Positions 25,470 to 37,656 are shown, counted from the stretch's first letter. The stretch is DNA of 64,000 nucleotides from Acanthornis magna (GCA_036785705.1 JAWUZG010000006.1:124001-188000); one strand, 5' to 3'. The notes: generated by a model not told the origin, from the sequence alone. Numbers and translations are program-made.

Positions 25470-26139
25470 CTCAGCTTGGGAACCCAGCTCTGACTTGGAA
25501 CTTGGGAGATGCTATTTCTGGACTCTGTCCTGACAGCTGATCCTGATTTGTTCATCTGATCTCTTTGACACACCTTGGGATGCCTGGAAAATATGAGTAT
25601 ATTGTTATTCCCATGTAAAATTATCGCCTCAAGATGCTGTAGTTTGACATAGTGCATTAGATTTTAACATTTGAGATACACTCTCCACTTTAACTTACTC
25701 CATTGCTCATGTTTCTTTTGGAAAAGGAAAGATTTGATTTCTGAAGGCAATCAATTTTAAAACTTCTTTTTGAAAGGCTATTTTCTCTTTTTTTAAATTA
25801 TTTTTTCTTAAAGGTCATTTTTCTAAGGACTAGCTTAGAGGTGCTAAGACATTTCCTCATTCTTTCAAAAGTATAGGATCTGTATGAAATGAACTCCATG
25901 ATTAGCCAGAGCATTACTTCGCATAAAGTATACAGGATACGTATGATGGAGAAAAGTAACGGAAAGACTTGTGGTATATACTGTGTCAGGTATTTTTCTG
26001 TACTTAGTAATCTATGGTCCTTTCTCAAAGATGACTATTAAAGTCTGCTTTATATGGGTGAGCTAGTTCTACATTCTAAATTTAATCTACTTCTAATTCT
26101 AAAATTCATTCTAAAGATGAGCTACCATTACATTAAATA
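25470..26139. other. Unique AT-rich DNA, no gene seen
   Basis: No exon or named repeat seen. Confidence 0.55.
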
Positions 26140-26480
26140 TTGTGGTTTCCATTTCAGTAGCAAATATTTTTCTAATTTTAATTAATTAATCAGCCTTAGA
26201 ATTGGAGGAGTTGTTTTTTCTTTTTTTTTTTTTGTGAACTAATTAGATGTAATCTCACTGTCTTGATCTCCATTGCCTTTAATCAGCTTTCTCTGGCCAG
26301 ATAGCACTCTTAATTCAGTTCTTTAACTTCCAAACTGTAATTGTGTTTATATATTGTAGGCATTTATAGCAATGCTTGCTCTTCCTTGTTTGCACGAGCC
26401 TCAGCATTTCCCCATAACCCCTCAAATGGATTTTGATTCCCACGTCAATCATAAGCTAATGGGGGAAACCACTGCAGTAA
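26140..26480. promoter_or_regulatory. Possible conserved noncoding block
   Basis: Dense homeodomain-type cores: TTTTAATTAATTAATCAGCC, AACTAATTAGATGTAATC, CTTTAATCAGC. They are followed by a more complex stretch (TTGTTTGCACGAGCC, CCCACGTCAATCATAAGCTAATGG). There is no long simple repeat apart from a T-run at 26219-26233. The sequence reads like a deeply conserved enhancer. I infer this from motif style only. Confidence 0.25.
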
Positions 26481-28929
26481 TGTGAACAGCAGTTTTATGG
26501 TACTGTACATGAGAACAAAATGTATCGTGGAATAGGCTGCTGCTGTTGGGGACTTGATCTGTTGATCTGTTGGAAAGACTTGTTTCATGCATGTGTTTTT
26601 ATTCTCTATTTCTGAGCTGACAATTTGGGGTGACGTTTATGGGATTTCTGTCTCACTTCTCTACCTGTTTGATAGAAGGAACTCCATACCTGCAGGATGA
26701 GTTATACCTGCATCAGCTAGGAAATTATTCAAGCCTTGGTCTAACCTGCTCCCGCTGTACTCCTAACAAATTTTCCATATCAGCTTTAATGAACAAAAAA
26801 AAGTATGTTTTGGGAAACTAATGCCTGAATGTGTTTCTGTCCCCTGCCCAAGCCACAGGGACTCTCTGGGGTGCTGTGGAGATAAACTTCTCCGTTTTCC
26901 TGTGTTCTGCACTGACGACGTTTTGCCCCAGAATATTTAAGTTTCTCTTCCTCAAGGGTCTCCATTGGCACAAGCACTGAGGAGCCAGCACTTGCATCTG
27001 AACACAAGTGTTGGGGGCCTAGAAAGTAGTGAGTGCTGTTCCGGGTATTTAAAGTGGTGTCAATCATGCTAACCCTCAGTAATATTTCAAGTATTTAGAT
27101 AGACAAATGTTAAACAATTTTTGAATATTTTCCATTAATAATTTTTGATAGGCACTAGCAGTTTATTTTAAATTAACCTTTATGCTTATAGTATATAAAA
27201 ATAATTATAGTATGTGTTGCATGTGAAATCAGATGGTTATTCTGATCTCAATTTATTTGGATTACATTGTGCTAGAAGTTCAAATTGGCAAAGAAGTATT
27301 GAAAGTGGTTAAAGGGCATGTATTTGTATATGATGTACTTGTGATCTGCTGCAGAGAGATTCTCTTTGCTGCTGTAAGACACTTTTTCCTTTCACTAACT
27401 AAAGATCAGAGCAAACTATTTGCATCAAAGCTTCTTATTTAAAACAGTTTATTGATGGCAACACACTTGCTGAATTCGCAAGCAAGCACATTTATGTAGC
27501 TGCAGCAGCATGAAGTGTGCCTACCTGTTATTGGAAAGCATCCAAGGACATCCTCAGCCTTCCAGCTTTCCTCTGTGTGGGGGGAGGGTTGCTGCTGTTG
27601 CTGCTTTTCTTCATTTTCCATACTACAGCGATTTCTAAATAAGTGCTGGTTGATTTCTCCATTTGTTATTTTTCATTTTGAAGTTAGGATGCTTAGTGAC
27701 CCACTGAAGAGATACAGACTTTCTTTCCAGGACAACTTAACATAGGATCTCTTCCCTTTCCCTGGTGGTACTGGACTTGGGTGGCTCTCTGGAAGAACCC
27801 TGATAGCCCACGGGGTATGTGATGGCCAAGGCAGCAAAAGGTAGCAAAGGCTGCATCTTCAAACAATACCTTGCACTTATTTGCAAACAAAACCAGGTTG
27901 TTAATGAGAAACAGGCTGCCAAGGCAGCAGTGATTCCTGCCTCCAGAGAAGTGTATGAGGAGGATGCAGCCCCCCAAATGTGTGGGGAGGAAAGGGCAAG
28001 GCTGGGCCCCACTGGGGCTGGGGAGTGGCACCCTTGGGGCAGAGCTAGTGGCCAGCGGCTCAGCAGTGTGGGGTGAGCGCCCATTCCCCAGCCTCCTCCC
28101 AGCTCCGAGTCCTTGAGGATCTCAGGGAGTCATTATGCCTTGAGGTTACTGTGATGGGCTTTCTGCTGCTTTTCCCCAAGCATCTGCCTTTCATCTTTAC
28201 AAGGCCATACAAAAATTGCCTGTAACTGGCACATATGCTCTCTTTTGGAGATGAAGGCTGCCATTTGTGTTTAGTTTGAATACTGACATATCATTACCTG
28301 GTTAGAGTTTTAAGGAACTACCTTTTAAGAAAGAAACTTTGTCACTGATTGAAACTTTTGAATTTCATTGAACAAAGTGGTTTTTAGTGACCTCTATTTC
28401 CTGAATGTTATGCCCCCTTTTCGTATGCAGCACTTTGGTGCAAATTCATCAGTTCATTCTAAGCAAGTACAGAGGTTATAATGAGAATGATGACATTATT
28501 TTTGGAAGTGATGCTGCCTGGCTGATGCATTTTCAGCACTCTTTTCAATCTCCCTCAGCTGTACTTAATGTCCAGTTTGTGATGCCAGTGAACGTATAAC
28601 AATGTAGCTCTCTTATAAAATCCAAATATTGTACAGGGATAGAAACAGTACTTAATTAAGCAAGAAATAAAAGAATTAACATTGTGATATAGGTCTTGTA
28701 AATGATCTTCAGATTAGGCAGATGCACATGTGGTCATGTTTAAGAACAGCTTTTTGTAATAGTGTAAAGAAGCCCTGAGATATTGGGTTCTGTGAATACA
28801 TGTATTGCATGGAAAAAATCTAGTAGAAATAAAGGAAAAAAAATCAACATTTACAGTACCTGATCAGTAAAATAGTAGATTGTGAATGGAAGGATAGTTT
28901 GTAACTTTACTATTTTTGGGGAATGATAA
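26481..28929. other. Unique DNA with a GC-richer patch, no gene seen
   Basis: The stretch at 27750-28100 is GC-richer and holds overlapping frames of 85 to 115 codons on both strands with no recognisable domain. A CTG-rich run occurs near 27585. No named repeat was recognised. Confidence 0.5.
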
Positions 28930-29790
28930 AAATGCCATCTTGGAGGCCCTTCAAGGGCTGATTGGTTCTAGTCCTCCAATACGCCAAGGTTCTACCACTT
29001 GGAAGAGGGCTGTTGAAACCAAGGACTGGATCAGCCATTGCTTTGTCTGGATGAACCTTTCTAAGGACAGAATCTCTCAGCCTGTTTGATGACCTATTCC
29101 AGTGCTGCTAGGGAAATTTTTTTCCAGCTGTCCAACTTCAATCTCTAAAACAGCTTTGTGTGGTTGTTTTCCTTTTTATGCTGTCTGACACTACCAAGAG
29201 GAGTTTGCCAGTGGTGTCCAAAGAACTGCCCTTCCAATAGTTGTAAGCAGATATTAAACACCTCTGTGGTTTCTTCTTTACCAAACTTACCAGGCCCAGC
29301 TCCTTCAGCATCTCTACGCAGGATATGGACCTTTGTCGAACCTTTTCTATTTTTTCTGCATCCCTCTTGAACTGAAGGTCTCCCCAGGCTGTCTGAGCAC
29401 CAGCCTCCCCTATTCTGCTGCCACGCTCCTCCAGATGCAGTTCAGCATGCAATTTATTTTGCTCACAGTGAGGGCTCACTTCTGCAGTGTGGTGTCCACT
29501 GAAACATCACAGGCATGTTCTTAGGGCTGCTGCTTGGTAAGGTTTCAGTCAATGCATGGGGTTATTCCGCTCTCGTTGCCGAATTCTGTGGTTTTCCCTG
29601 TTGAAGGTTGTGACATGTCTGTTGGTTAGCTCCCAAATTTACTGAAGTCTTTTGGACAGGCTCTGGCCCTTATCCTGTCAGCAACTCTGCCTAGCTCAGA
29701 GCTGCCTGAAAGTTTGCTGAGTGTGTTAACTTCCTATTTGAGTGGAGCTTAGCCTATAAAAGCCTACTGATAAAGTCCATCCTGTTATTT
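28930..29790 (-). mobile_element. Old decayed CR1 LINE copy
   Basis: On the plus strand, blocks appear in the order expected for a minus-strand CR1. First comes CAGCCTGTTTGATGACCTATTCC, then AATTTTTTTCCAGCTGTCCAACTTCAATCT. Next is the GTTGTAAGCAGATATTAA...CCAGGCCCAGCTCCTTCAGCATCTCT block, then TGCATGGGGTTATTCC, and finally AAAGTTTGCTGAGTGTG...CTGATAAAG. In the minus-strand frame 29138-29479, residues about 59-90 (MLKELGLVSLVKKK...) resemble the C-terminal part of CR1 reverse transcriptase. The frame is otherwise disrupted. Divergence is much higher than in the copy at 32.6-34.0 kb, so this is an older insertion. Ends are approximate. Confidence 0.75.
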
Positions 29791-30382
29791 TTATTTTGAT
29801 AGCCTCCTAAGATACTTAGTAGTGCTTTTAGGAAAAAACCCCCCATTTGTATGTAAATGTAATATATGTATAGATGTATATACTCCTACTCTTCTAAAGA
29901 AAAGGAAAGACTCAGTAGTGAAGCAGAAATTGGTGTTTTATTCTTAATGCAGAGATGATGTAGATATACTTAGGTTGATGTATGAAATTCTGTAATACTT
30001 TTCTTCTGAATACACAATTTTCTGCCCTCTTTATTTCACTGACTAGCATGAACACTCTACTATCTATAGTTTTGGATACAATTTATTGCGCTTTTGAACA
30101 AGAAGTGTTTGGTTTGTGAGAAAGCAGTGTGATGTGTGTTAAGAAAGTATTTTCATGTTAGATTCCAAGTCTCTTCTATGGGGAGAAATCATCATAATTG
30201 GTCTTCCAACATCTCCATTAGACATCTTAAATAGTTTCCACATACTTGTGAAAGTTTCAATTACTTCACGTACTATTTGACAATTTTAGTCCAAGTAAGG
30301 GACACTGGCTGAATTTCTGTACCATGAGAAAAATGTGGTCTAGAAGGATTTCTTACTGAGAAAAAGGAATGCATCTTTGATA
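29791..30382. other. Unique AT-rich DNA, no gene seen
   Basis: A run of six C lies near 29840, next to ATGTA repeats. Nothing else was recognised. Confidence 0.5.
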
Positions 30383-30458
30383 TTTTTTTTTTTTTTAAGG
30401 TACTGTATATCTTGCATGATTTTTTTTTTTTTTTTAAGATACTGTGTATCTTGGATGC
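30383..30458 (+). repeat. 39-bp tandem duplication with T-runs
   Basis: A unit made of a T-run (14 and 16 T) followed by AAGgTACTGTaTATCTTgcATG occurs twice, with the non-T parts starting at 30397 and 30436. Only a few bases differ between the copies. Confidence 0.85.
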
Positions 30459-32637
30459 CAGCCCCAAGCCAGACTCTTCATATCTGCAAATTTTAATTTA
30501 AGTCAGGGAAGAAAACTCTGGCAAAACATGAAAAGTTTCTTTAATATAATTTATTTTTTGTTTTGATGTGGTTTTTTGTTGTTTAGTTCTCATTATTTGA
30601 AGCCATTAACTAAATGACCATGTGGCTCCAGCTCTCAGTTTATGAGCTAGATGATGGATGCTGCAATTACTCTGAAATAAAGTGTTATTTTTTATAAGTT
30701 AAGAACTGGTTGTTTGTAAGTGAAAAAATGATTGCTGAGCATTAGGAGCATGTAAATGGAACTGGAGGGAAGAGGAAGATCTACAGAAATTCAGAGAAGG
30801 ACTTTTGAGGCTTTCTGAAAGAGCTTGTGGAAATGAGCCCAGTGACAGTCCCATGCTCATTTCCTCCAGTGATCACTGGATCTACTTGGACATTTAAGGC
30901 AGCTTTTAGTCTTGTGTGAAAGACATGATTTGATTCCGGTTATTGTCTCAGTCCAGTAAACTTAGCTGAAGGAAAGCTTCTATGCAGGGGTGGATTTGGT
31001 GGTGTAAATCTACTTTTAGTTCAGTTAAAGACCATGGTCTTCCCTTAACCTCATCAGAAGAATGAACAAATCTAGTTCACTTCCCCCTCAAATTTCTCTA
31101 GATTTCTTCTTGTGTTCAATGTGCAAACTGACATGAATACAGACTAATCAAGGAAAGCATTTTTAACAGACTCTCCAAGAATTACAGCATTCTGCGTAAG
31201 CACTTGTTTGCTGCCAATAGATCAAGACACAATAATGTAGACCACATACAAGGCTCTAGAATAATCTTAAAGAACATGAAGAAAATTACAACCCAGGTTG
31301 CCTCACAAAAGTACAAGTTCATGACTAGTCCTACAGGACCATGTTAGACATTGAATTATAATTTGTACCTACATAATTTGAATACTCAGTGTGGTTGCTG
31401 TCCAGTACTTAATTAATTTTGTTTGTGTGGTTTTTTAAAAGAAAAACCCAGCGTGAGAATTTTATTATGGAGGATGACTTCAAGTTGAATGAAATGGCAG
31501 TAATTATCCTTGAGAGAAACTGGTTTCATTGTACATGACAAACTTGTGAAACCCAAAGGACATACTCTGCCTTGCCTGGCTCCTGAAATCAGCAGAATTG
31601 TGTTAGTTCAGATTGCAGATTGTTGTGGGGTTTTTCTACAGAAGATGTAACCTCCCACCTTACTTTTGAGAAGGAAGTAGAATGGAGCATTATTTGTTCA
31701 AGAAAGCAGCATTCAGTTTAAACAATTTCTTGCAGAGATACCTTTGCCTACAGCTCCTTAGAGCTACATAAATCCACTGAGGAAAACAATAACAAGTGGC
31801 AAATGGGCTCTGATGATAACAGGTTCATAACAGCAAAATTTCAAAGGAAGAGAAGGGGAGCAAGCAGGAGGAGCAGTAATAACAGGAAGATGTTTGCTCT
31901 GTTAACTTTTGCATGGGCAAGAGATAGACTCAGGCCTCCTTCACGTGAAAGTGTGTGGTCACAGCTGCTGCCTTGAGTGCTAAGGTGAAAATACAGGTGG
32001 CATCCCTTGGCATGTGCAGGCAGCTAAAGGTACTCCTGACCATGAAGGGAGCACAGAGGCTGCTGGCTGCTTGCTGGCAGGCCATGATGGGCTGTTTATT
32101 TTCATACTCACAGTCTTGGGACACTGCTGCCACTGTCACAGCAGTTTCTTTTCATTTTAGGCTGCTGAAAGGGCTTACTTTGTGGATTTGCTGGTTAGAT
32201 TGATATCCTAAAATTGAAACCATAAATAGTTATGTCACGTTAATATTTGGTTTGGTAATTTCTGTTTTGCTTTATACACTTCTAATTCAGCACAGGAATA
32301 CTGCATTCAGCTAAAGGTTTGTTGATTCCCTAAGAGCCAAAAAATTAAAAACAAACTAGCTTCTTTTGAATATTGCTGTCTTGTGTTCTGAATAACTATT
32401 TGCAATCACTACCTACTTATGGTAAGCCTCTGAAAATAGATGCATATAATGGAAGTCATGTTTTTTAAGGAAAAAGCAGATCAGTGATCCCTGTTACAGA
32501 CTGTCCACAAAATATCAGGAACTAGTTTTGCTTCATATTGCTGTAAGTGGAGCAAGGCCTTGGCCTTAAAAAGAGATCAAATTGATACCTCATTGAAAAT
32601 ACTGAGATGCCTTAAACCATTTATTTTGGATAAATCA
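30459..32637. other. Unique AT-rich DNA, no gene seen
   Basis: The short frames at 31930-32203 on both strands show no domain. No named repeat was recognised. Confidence 0.5.
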
Positions 32638-33995
32638 CACAGAATCACAGAATATGCTGAGTTGGAAGGAATTCACGAGGATCATTGAGTCCAGCTCCTG
32701 GCTCTGCGCAGGAGACCCCAAGAGTCACCCCATGTGCCTGAAAGCATTGTCCAAATGCTTCTTGAACTCCGTTGGCCTTGTTGCTGTGACAGCTTCCCTG
32801 GGGAGCTGTTGCAGTGCCCAACCACCCTCTGGTGAAGATCCTTTCCCTGAAATTAAACTTAAACCTCCCCTGACACAACTTCAGGGCATTCCCTCAGGTC
32901 CTGTCACTGTCACCACAGAGAAGAGATCAGTGCCTGCCCCTCCTCTTCCCCTCAGGAGGAAGCTGTAACTGCAGTGAGGTCTCCCCTCGGTCTCCTCCAG
33001 GCCGAACAGAGCAAGGCCTCAGCCACTCCGCACACAACTTCCTCTCTAGGCCCTTCACTATCTTCGTGGCCCTTCTTTGGGATGCTCTCTAATAACTTAA
33101 TATCTTTTATCTCATTCCCCAGTCTGTCCATACCTCCAGGACTTCCCCATCCCAGGTGCAGAATCTGGCACCTGGATTTCCTTTGTTGAACTCTGTACGG
33201 TTGGTGACTGCCCAGTCCTCACCACTGTCGAGGCCTCTCTGCAGGGCCTCTCTCAGCTCCTCCCAGCTTTGTATCATCTGTGAACTTGCTCTGTATCCCT
33301 TCCAGTCCTGCATCCAAGTCATTTATGAAGATGCTGATGAGCACAGGGTCTGATGGACACTAGTGCCAGGTCCCTGTCTGGTGTCACCCCATTCTCTGTA
33401 ACCTTTTGCACCCGACCCATGAGCCAGTTGCTCACCCATCTCATGGTGTGTTTATCCAGCTGTGTGCTGGACATTTTGTCCAGAAGGATCCTCTGAGAAA
33501 CGGTATCCAAAGCTTTACTGAAATACAGAAAGGTTACATCAGCTGGCTTCCCCTCATCAACTCAGTGGGTTACTTTGTCATAGAAGCAAATCAGGTTCGA
33601 TAAGCACGACTTTCCTCTCATGAAGCCGTGCTGGCTGTAATCAATGACTGTGTTGTCTTTCAGGTGTTTTTCAACACCTTCCAAAATAATCTCCATAACT
33701 TTGCGTGGCACTGAAGTGAGACTGACAGATCTGTAGCTTCCAAGGTCCTCCTTTCTCTTCTTGAAAACTGGGGCATTTGCCAGCTTCCAGTCAGCTGGAC
33801 CACTACAGATTCCCGAGACCACTCAAAAATTATTGAGAGAGGTTTTGTGATGATATCAACTCTTGAGCTATCTAGCTCTTTGAGGATTCTTGGATGAATC
33901 CCATCAGGTTGAATAGATTTGTAGGGATCCAGCTGGAGCAGTAGAAAATTTGTCTGCTGGAGAACTTTGTCAATGGCAATAGCCCTAAAGCCATC
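32638..33995 (-). mobile_element. CR1 LINE, 5'-truncated, best preserved copy
   Basis: The 3' end lies at the low coordinate: two near-copies of the terminal octamer (CACACAGAATCACAGAAT), then GAGTTGGAAGGAATTC and AGTCCAGCTCCTGGC. The rest runs leftward on the minus strand as reverse-transcriptase coding sequence, visible in several frames. The element ends around 33990, where homology to the RT N-terminal portion (LQLDPYKS...PDGIHPRILKEL) begins. The endonuclease domain and ORF1 are absent, the usual 5' truncation. The 3' UTR is very short, as the RT C-terminus reaches almost to the tail. A piece is missing near 33090-33110. This is the least diverged CR1 of the window but is clearly not mobile. 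Confidence 0.95.
32650..33990 (-). pseudogene. CR1 reverse transcriptase remnant (frameshifted, internally deleted)
   Basis: In its intact form this protein copies CR1 RNA into DNA at the target site. Here it survives as fragments in several minus-strand frames. From N to C, 33562-33822 contains FKKRKEDLGSYRSVSLTSVPRKV and HLKDNTVIDYSQHGFMRGKSCL, the fingers and palm start. Next, 33319-33510 contains DTVSQRILLDKMSSTQLDKHTMRWVSNWL. The catalytic box reads SKFTDDTKLGG with the two aspartates at 33273-33278. Most CR1 copies have alanine where this copy has threonine. Residues EELREALQRGL and an N-terminal thumb piece follow to about 33107. The next recognisable part (RRATKIVKGLERK) starts at once, so about 80 codons are missing. 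The last part (CQGRFKFNFRERIFTR) lies at 32800-32878, after which the frame shifts. There is no intact ORF. Confidence 0.9.
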
Positions 33996-34001
33996 TTGAC
34001 C

Positions 34002-34481
34002 TCATGGAAAAAAATCTTGCTGCCCTTCTTCCATCAGAATCACTTTGACCTCATTAATATTTTTACTTTGGCAGTCACAGCATGGTGGGGTTGTAACCCA
34101 ACTTAGAGATGTTAGCTGCTGGACCTCAGAGGGAAATCCCTGATCCTCTGAGCCTTCTAGATTTGCTAGGAAAACTCCTTCTGGATAAATGTCTGTGTCG
34201 TAGGGATTACAGAGCAAGTGTCGCTGAGCTTCACTGTGGATTCTGCCAGCATGCATGCAGCAGGACACCACAGTGATCTTTGTCACAGCTGCAGGGATTC
34301 TTGTCACAGCCACAATAGCGATCCTTATGGCATCCAGTGCTTTTGTCACAGTGCTGCGAAATAATTGCAGCAGCTGCAGCCTCTGCCAGCTCTGTGAAGG
34401 CCAAGCCTGTATGTGGACAGGGAACACAAGCTTTGCCTCCTGCTGGTAACCCAGATGGAAGAAGAGGTCTAAAGTCATCAC
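34002..34481 (-). other. Longest open frame (159 codons) over a minisatellite
   Basis: This frame is the longest of the window and begins at ATG 34481. I do not recognise the protein: there is no domain, no signal peptide and no clear membrane span. Its middle (residues about 39-74) has a seven-residue periodicity of the form T-(K/R)-x-x-x-A-(I/V), caused by a 21-bp tandem repeat underneath. The C-terminal end runs up to the 5' edge of the CR1 copy at 33995 and may include some unrecognised CR1 sequence. Because repeats keep a frame open when the unit length is a multiple of three and lacks stops, chance is the simplest explanation. Confidence 0.3.
34260..34364 (+). repeat. 21-bp degenerate minisatellite, five units
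   Basis: Units start at 34260, 34281, 34302, 34323 and 34344. Units two, three and five begin TGTCACAG; units one and four are more diverged. The unit length is a multiple of three, so the minus-strand open frame crosses the array with a seven-residue repeat. Confidence 0.7.
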
Positions 34482-35364
34482 CTGCTACATTGGTGTGTTG
34501 GTACTGAGACCCAGATCAACCCCTTGGCATGAGAGAGGACAGCTCTGCCTCCATGGGCACTGTGAGTCTGACCTGTGAGGAGAGGTTTAGTGACCTAGAG
34601 ATTCAGAACTTGTTACTAGGGGATATGATAGCAGCATAATGGGCTTGAAGCATGGAAACAATGTGTCCTGCTACTTTGTTCCCTCATGTATTTATACTAC
34701 TGTTCAATCTGAACCTTGCCCTATCTTACCTGTGGCATTACAGGAGCACCTTTGTGCTTCTTAATATTTCTATAACCTCTGTGCTTCATACTTCCCATCC
34801 TCCTTTTGGCTCTGGCTAGGTAAAGGCATATGAAGGGACAACTATTAGACTTCCTGGTGTTATACAGGTACATTGTTTTCAAATCTGAATCCTGCTCTTA
34901 ATTTATTTTAGTCTGGAGAAATCAAATAATGCGATATTGGGTAAAACATATTTATGAATGCATGTGCCCAATGTTACGTGCCGTTTACAATTTGCATCTT
35001 TCCTGGTCCCACAAGACTGATTATAAAGACCATTAAAAAGGCACTTGATGGTATGTTAAAATTTTAGGGCTTTAGGTCATGACATAAACTGTAAAAAGTA
35101 TTACTGAGTACAAAAGGCAGTCCATTTCTAATGTCGTTGGTAGTAATTTCCTTTACTGACTCTGGTGTACTGTAAAACAAGTTTTATCAACCTCAGAAGT
35201 AAATGTCCTTAATGTGTGCCTGCTCTGGATAGTTTATAGGGGTTGTGCAGGTAAGTGTGTTTGCCTGGCAGTGTCCTGCTTTTACCTGCACTTCTCTCAG
35301 TACTGCAATAGTGTGCTGGAAACTGGAATATCAAAAAGTGTCTCTAGAGTATTAGCAGCTGTTG
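34482..35364. other. Unique AT-rich DNA, no gene seen
   Basis: No exon or named repeat was recognised. Confidence 0.5.
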
Positions 35365-35480
35365 TGGGGCAGCCCCATTAGCCACAGATTTCACTGCCTG
35401 GAAATGAACAATAAAAAGCAATCCTCATGACAATGGTTGCTCCACCAGCTTCTTTCTCTAACTGGAAAAGATCTTTCTGC
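35365..35480. promoter_or_regulatory. Possible conserved noncoding block
   Basis: Compact, non-repetitive sequence with several SOX/homeodomain-like words close together: CCCATTAGCC, GAACAATAAAAAGCAATCC, GACAATGGTTGC. Such density is common in conserved enhancers. There is no direct proof here. Confidence 0.2.
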
Positions 35481-37656
35481 TTGATTCTGAGCTAGTATTT
35501 CTTTATTTCTTTATCAAGAAAGATTCAAAGTACTTCTATTTCCCCCTTGAAAGTGATTTATAAAAAATAAATAGAATATAGCAAGGGGTGTATGTATATT
35601 ACTGTAATTAGTATGGGGGAGTGAATCCATTTTTTTTCCCTGTATATGTTAAAATCTTGATTTTTGGGGAATTCTTCTGATTCTTCTTCCAAAGGATATT
35701 TTTAGGCTGAAGATCCTCTTTTGCCTTATGTGAGAGGCAGCCAATACTGCTGTGTTAGTGTGCGTTCAAACTGCTCTGAATTAATCCTGTGTTTCCTGGC
35801 AACAACTTCCCATTTCTTTCCTTATCTTTTCGCAGTGCTATGAGGATTTGATCTGAGGCACCATTAGTAGAATAGACATAACGATTGTATCAGTTGATTA
35901 GAGGCATCTAATGTAGTTTCTGGACATCAGTTACTGCTCAGTAATGGAAATAGTTCAAGGAAATACTTCATGAAGCTTACAGCTGACTAAGAAGCTGGAA
36001 ATCTGTCATTTTGTTTACAGGCACGTAGGCAATTCTTCCATGTCCTCATTGTAGTGTGAAAGGTCCCGGGTGGAAAGGCAGCTTGTCCTCTGGCTTAGGT
36101 TTGCCCCTTCTTTGGTGCAAGTTGCACAACTTCCAAGGTATAGTCACCCTTTGGGTCCTCTGTTGGCAATTACATTGTCCCAGGCTCAAAGTGGGAATCT
36201 CCCTGCTCAGATTACATTTGTCTTCCTTTCCCAGAGATGTGAGCTGGTTGCTGCTGCCATGACCGAAGGATAATATAGGACGGTAACTGGATCTGGGTGT
36301 CAGTGTGGGAAGTTCAGTACATGGTATTTTCTAACTTCTTCACAGCTGTACTAGGATTTTCCCCCACTTTTGTTGGCTTTTTTTTTAAATGTCACGTGGA
36401 GCTGTATTAATTACCAAGGGTTTTTATTATTATTATTTTTAAATTTGATGATGCTACTTTATTTTATTGCATCTACTTGACTCTTGTCAAAACCACTTAT
36501 GAATAACAGCAACATAATTTAGTAGAGGATATCAGCTCAGCTGCTCTATGAAAGCTTTATTTAAAGGGCTTCTCTTTACATGCAGTGAATATTTAATCAT
36601 TGCCTTTATTTTCTGCTCTCATTTTCAATTCAGTTTTCAATTTAGAGGTTTTAATTATGTAAAAAAAAACAAAGATATGCTCTTTTCTTCTCTCTGTTGA
36701 ATTTTCCTAACACAGTCTAATTTGAATTGAAAACTGACTTTTACTGTATTCAAGTTGGTTTTAGGGTCCTTCCAGAGTTTCAGAATTTCTATTATATTAA
36801 ACATTTCTGAATCTAGAAAAGTGCTGGCTCAAACCTTGATGCTGTTAAATTCAATAGACCTTTTGCCAATAACATTCATAATGCTAGGATTTGCACACTC
36901 GGTTTTAGGTAGGTTAGTAAGTTCACAATAATGCAGGATTTTTATTGCAAATGATGTCATATTAGTACTCGTGATTACTTAAGGCAGACTTTTTTAAGCC
37001 ATGGTTAATTTATGGATTACTAGCAAATAAAATGACTTGCTGTATCAATTTAGGAATTTCAAATTCTGTTAAATGCAGTGTAGGTTTGAAATGTATTTTT
37101 AATACCTGTCATCTCCTGTAAGTAATTGGTACAATGTATACATAACATTAGTAGTAAAAGGATACTTCAGAATTTTTCTAGTAACTATTTTAAGAGCTGT
37201 CTTTTCTCTCTTTTGTTTCATCTAAGGATCAAATTTTAGTTCCAACTATGATTTTACTGAAAACTCTGTAAGTTGTTAAATCAGTAATATGTGTGGGTTT
37301 GGGGTTATTTTCAGAAGTTAGAAGATTAAGTTCCTCTAGAAGGAGATAAAATGTCTAAATTCACCTAACCTTTTGTTCTGCTGTATGCTAGATCCTAACA
37401 TCATCAGGTTCACAGTGGCCTTTCATTCAGTCATGACCTAGTTCAATGTACAGGTAACAAATCAATAGCCTGAGATAGTAACATTTACTATCTAATTCCT
37501 ACTACTTCAACAGTGGAATTCCACAGTTATGTCAATTATGTTTTGGAAATATCACTGAACTTTGCTTATTTGAACCCATTAATGTGCTGAGACAAGGTTG
37601 GGTTTGCTTCAATAACATTGCAGAATGATTTGATGATTTCAATACCTTTGTCTTAC
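35481..37656. other. Unique AT-rich DNA, no gene seen
   Basis: The 36540-36720 part (TTTATTTAAAGGGC, AATATTTAATCATTG, TTCAATTCAGTTTTCAATTTAGAGG) is also motif-rich and might be regulatory. A GGTCCTTCCAG...ATTTCTATTATAT word at 36767-36798 weakly recalls a CR1 tail. The ORFs of 67-68 codons at 36056-36273 show no domain. Confidence 0.45.

Noticed and set aside
36760..36800. GGTCCTTCCAG...ATTTCTATTATAT word resembling a CR1 tail
   Set aside because: Only about 30 bases match loosely and the GGACTnGATGAC box is missing, so it falls short of a supportable call.
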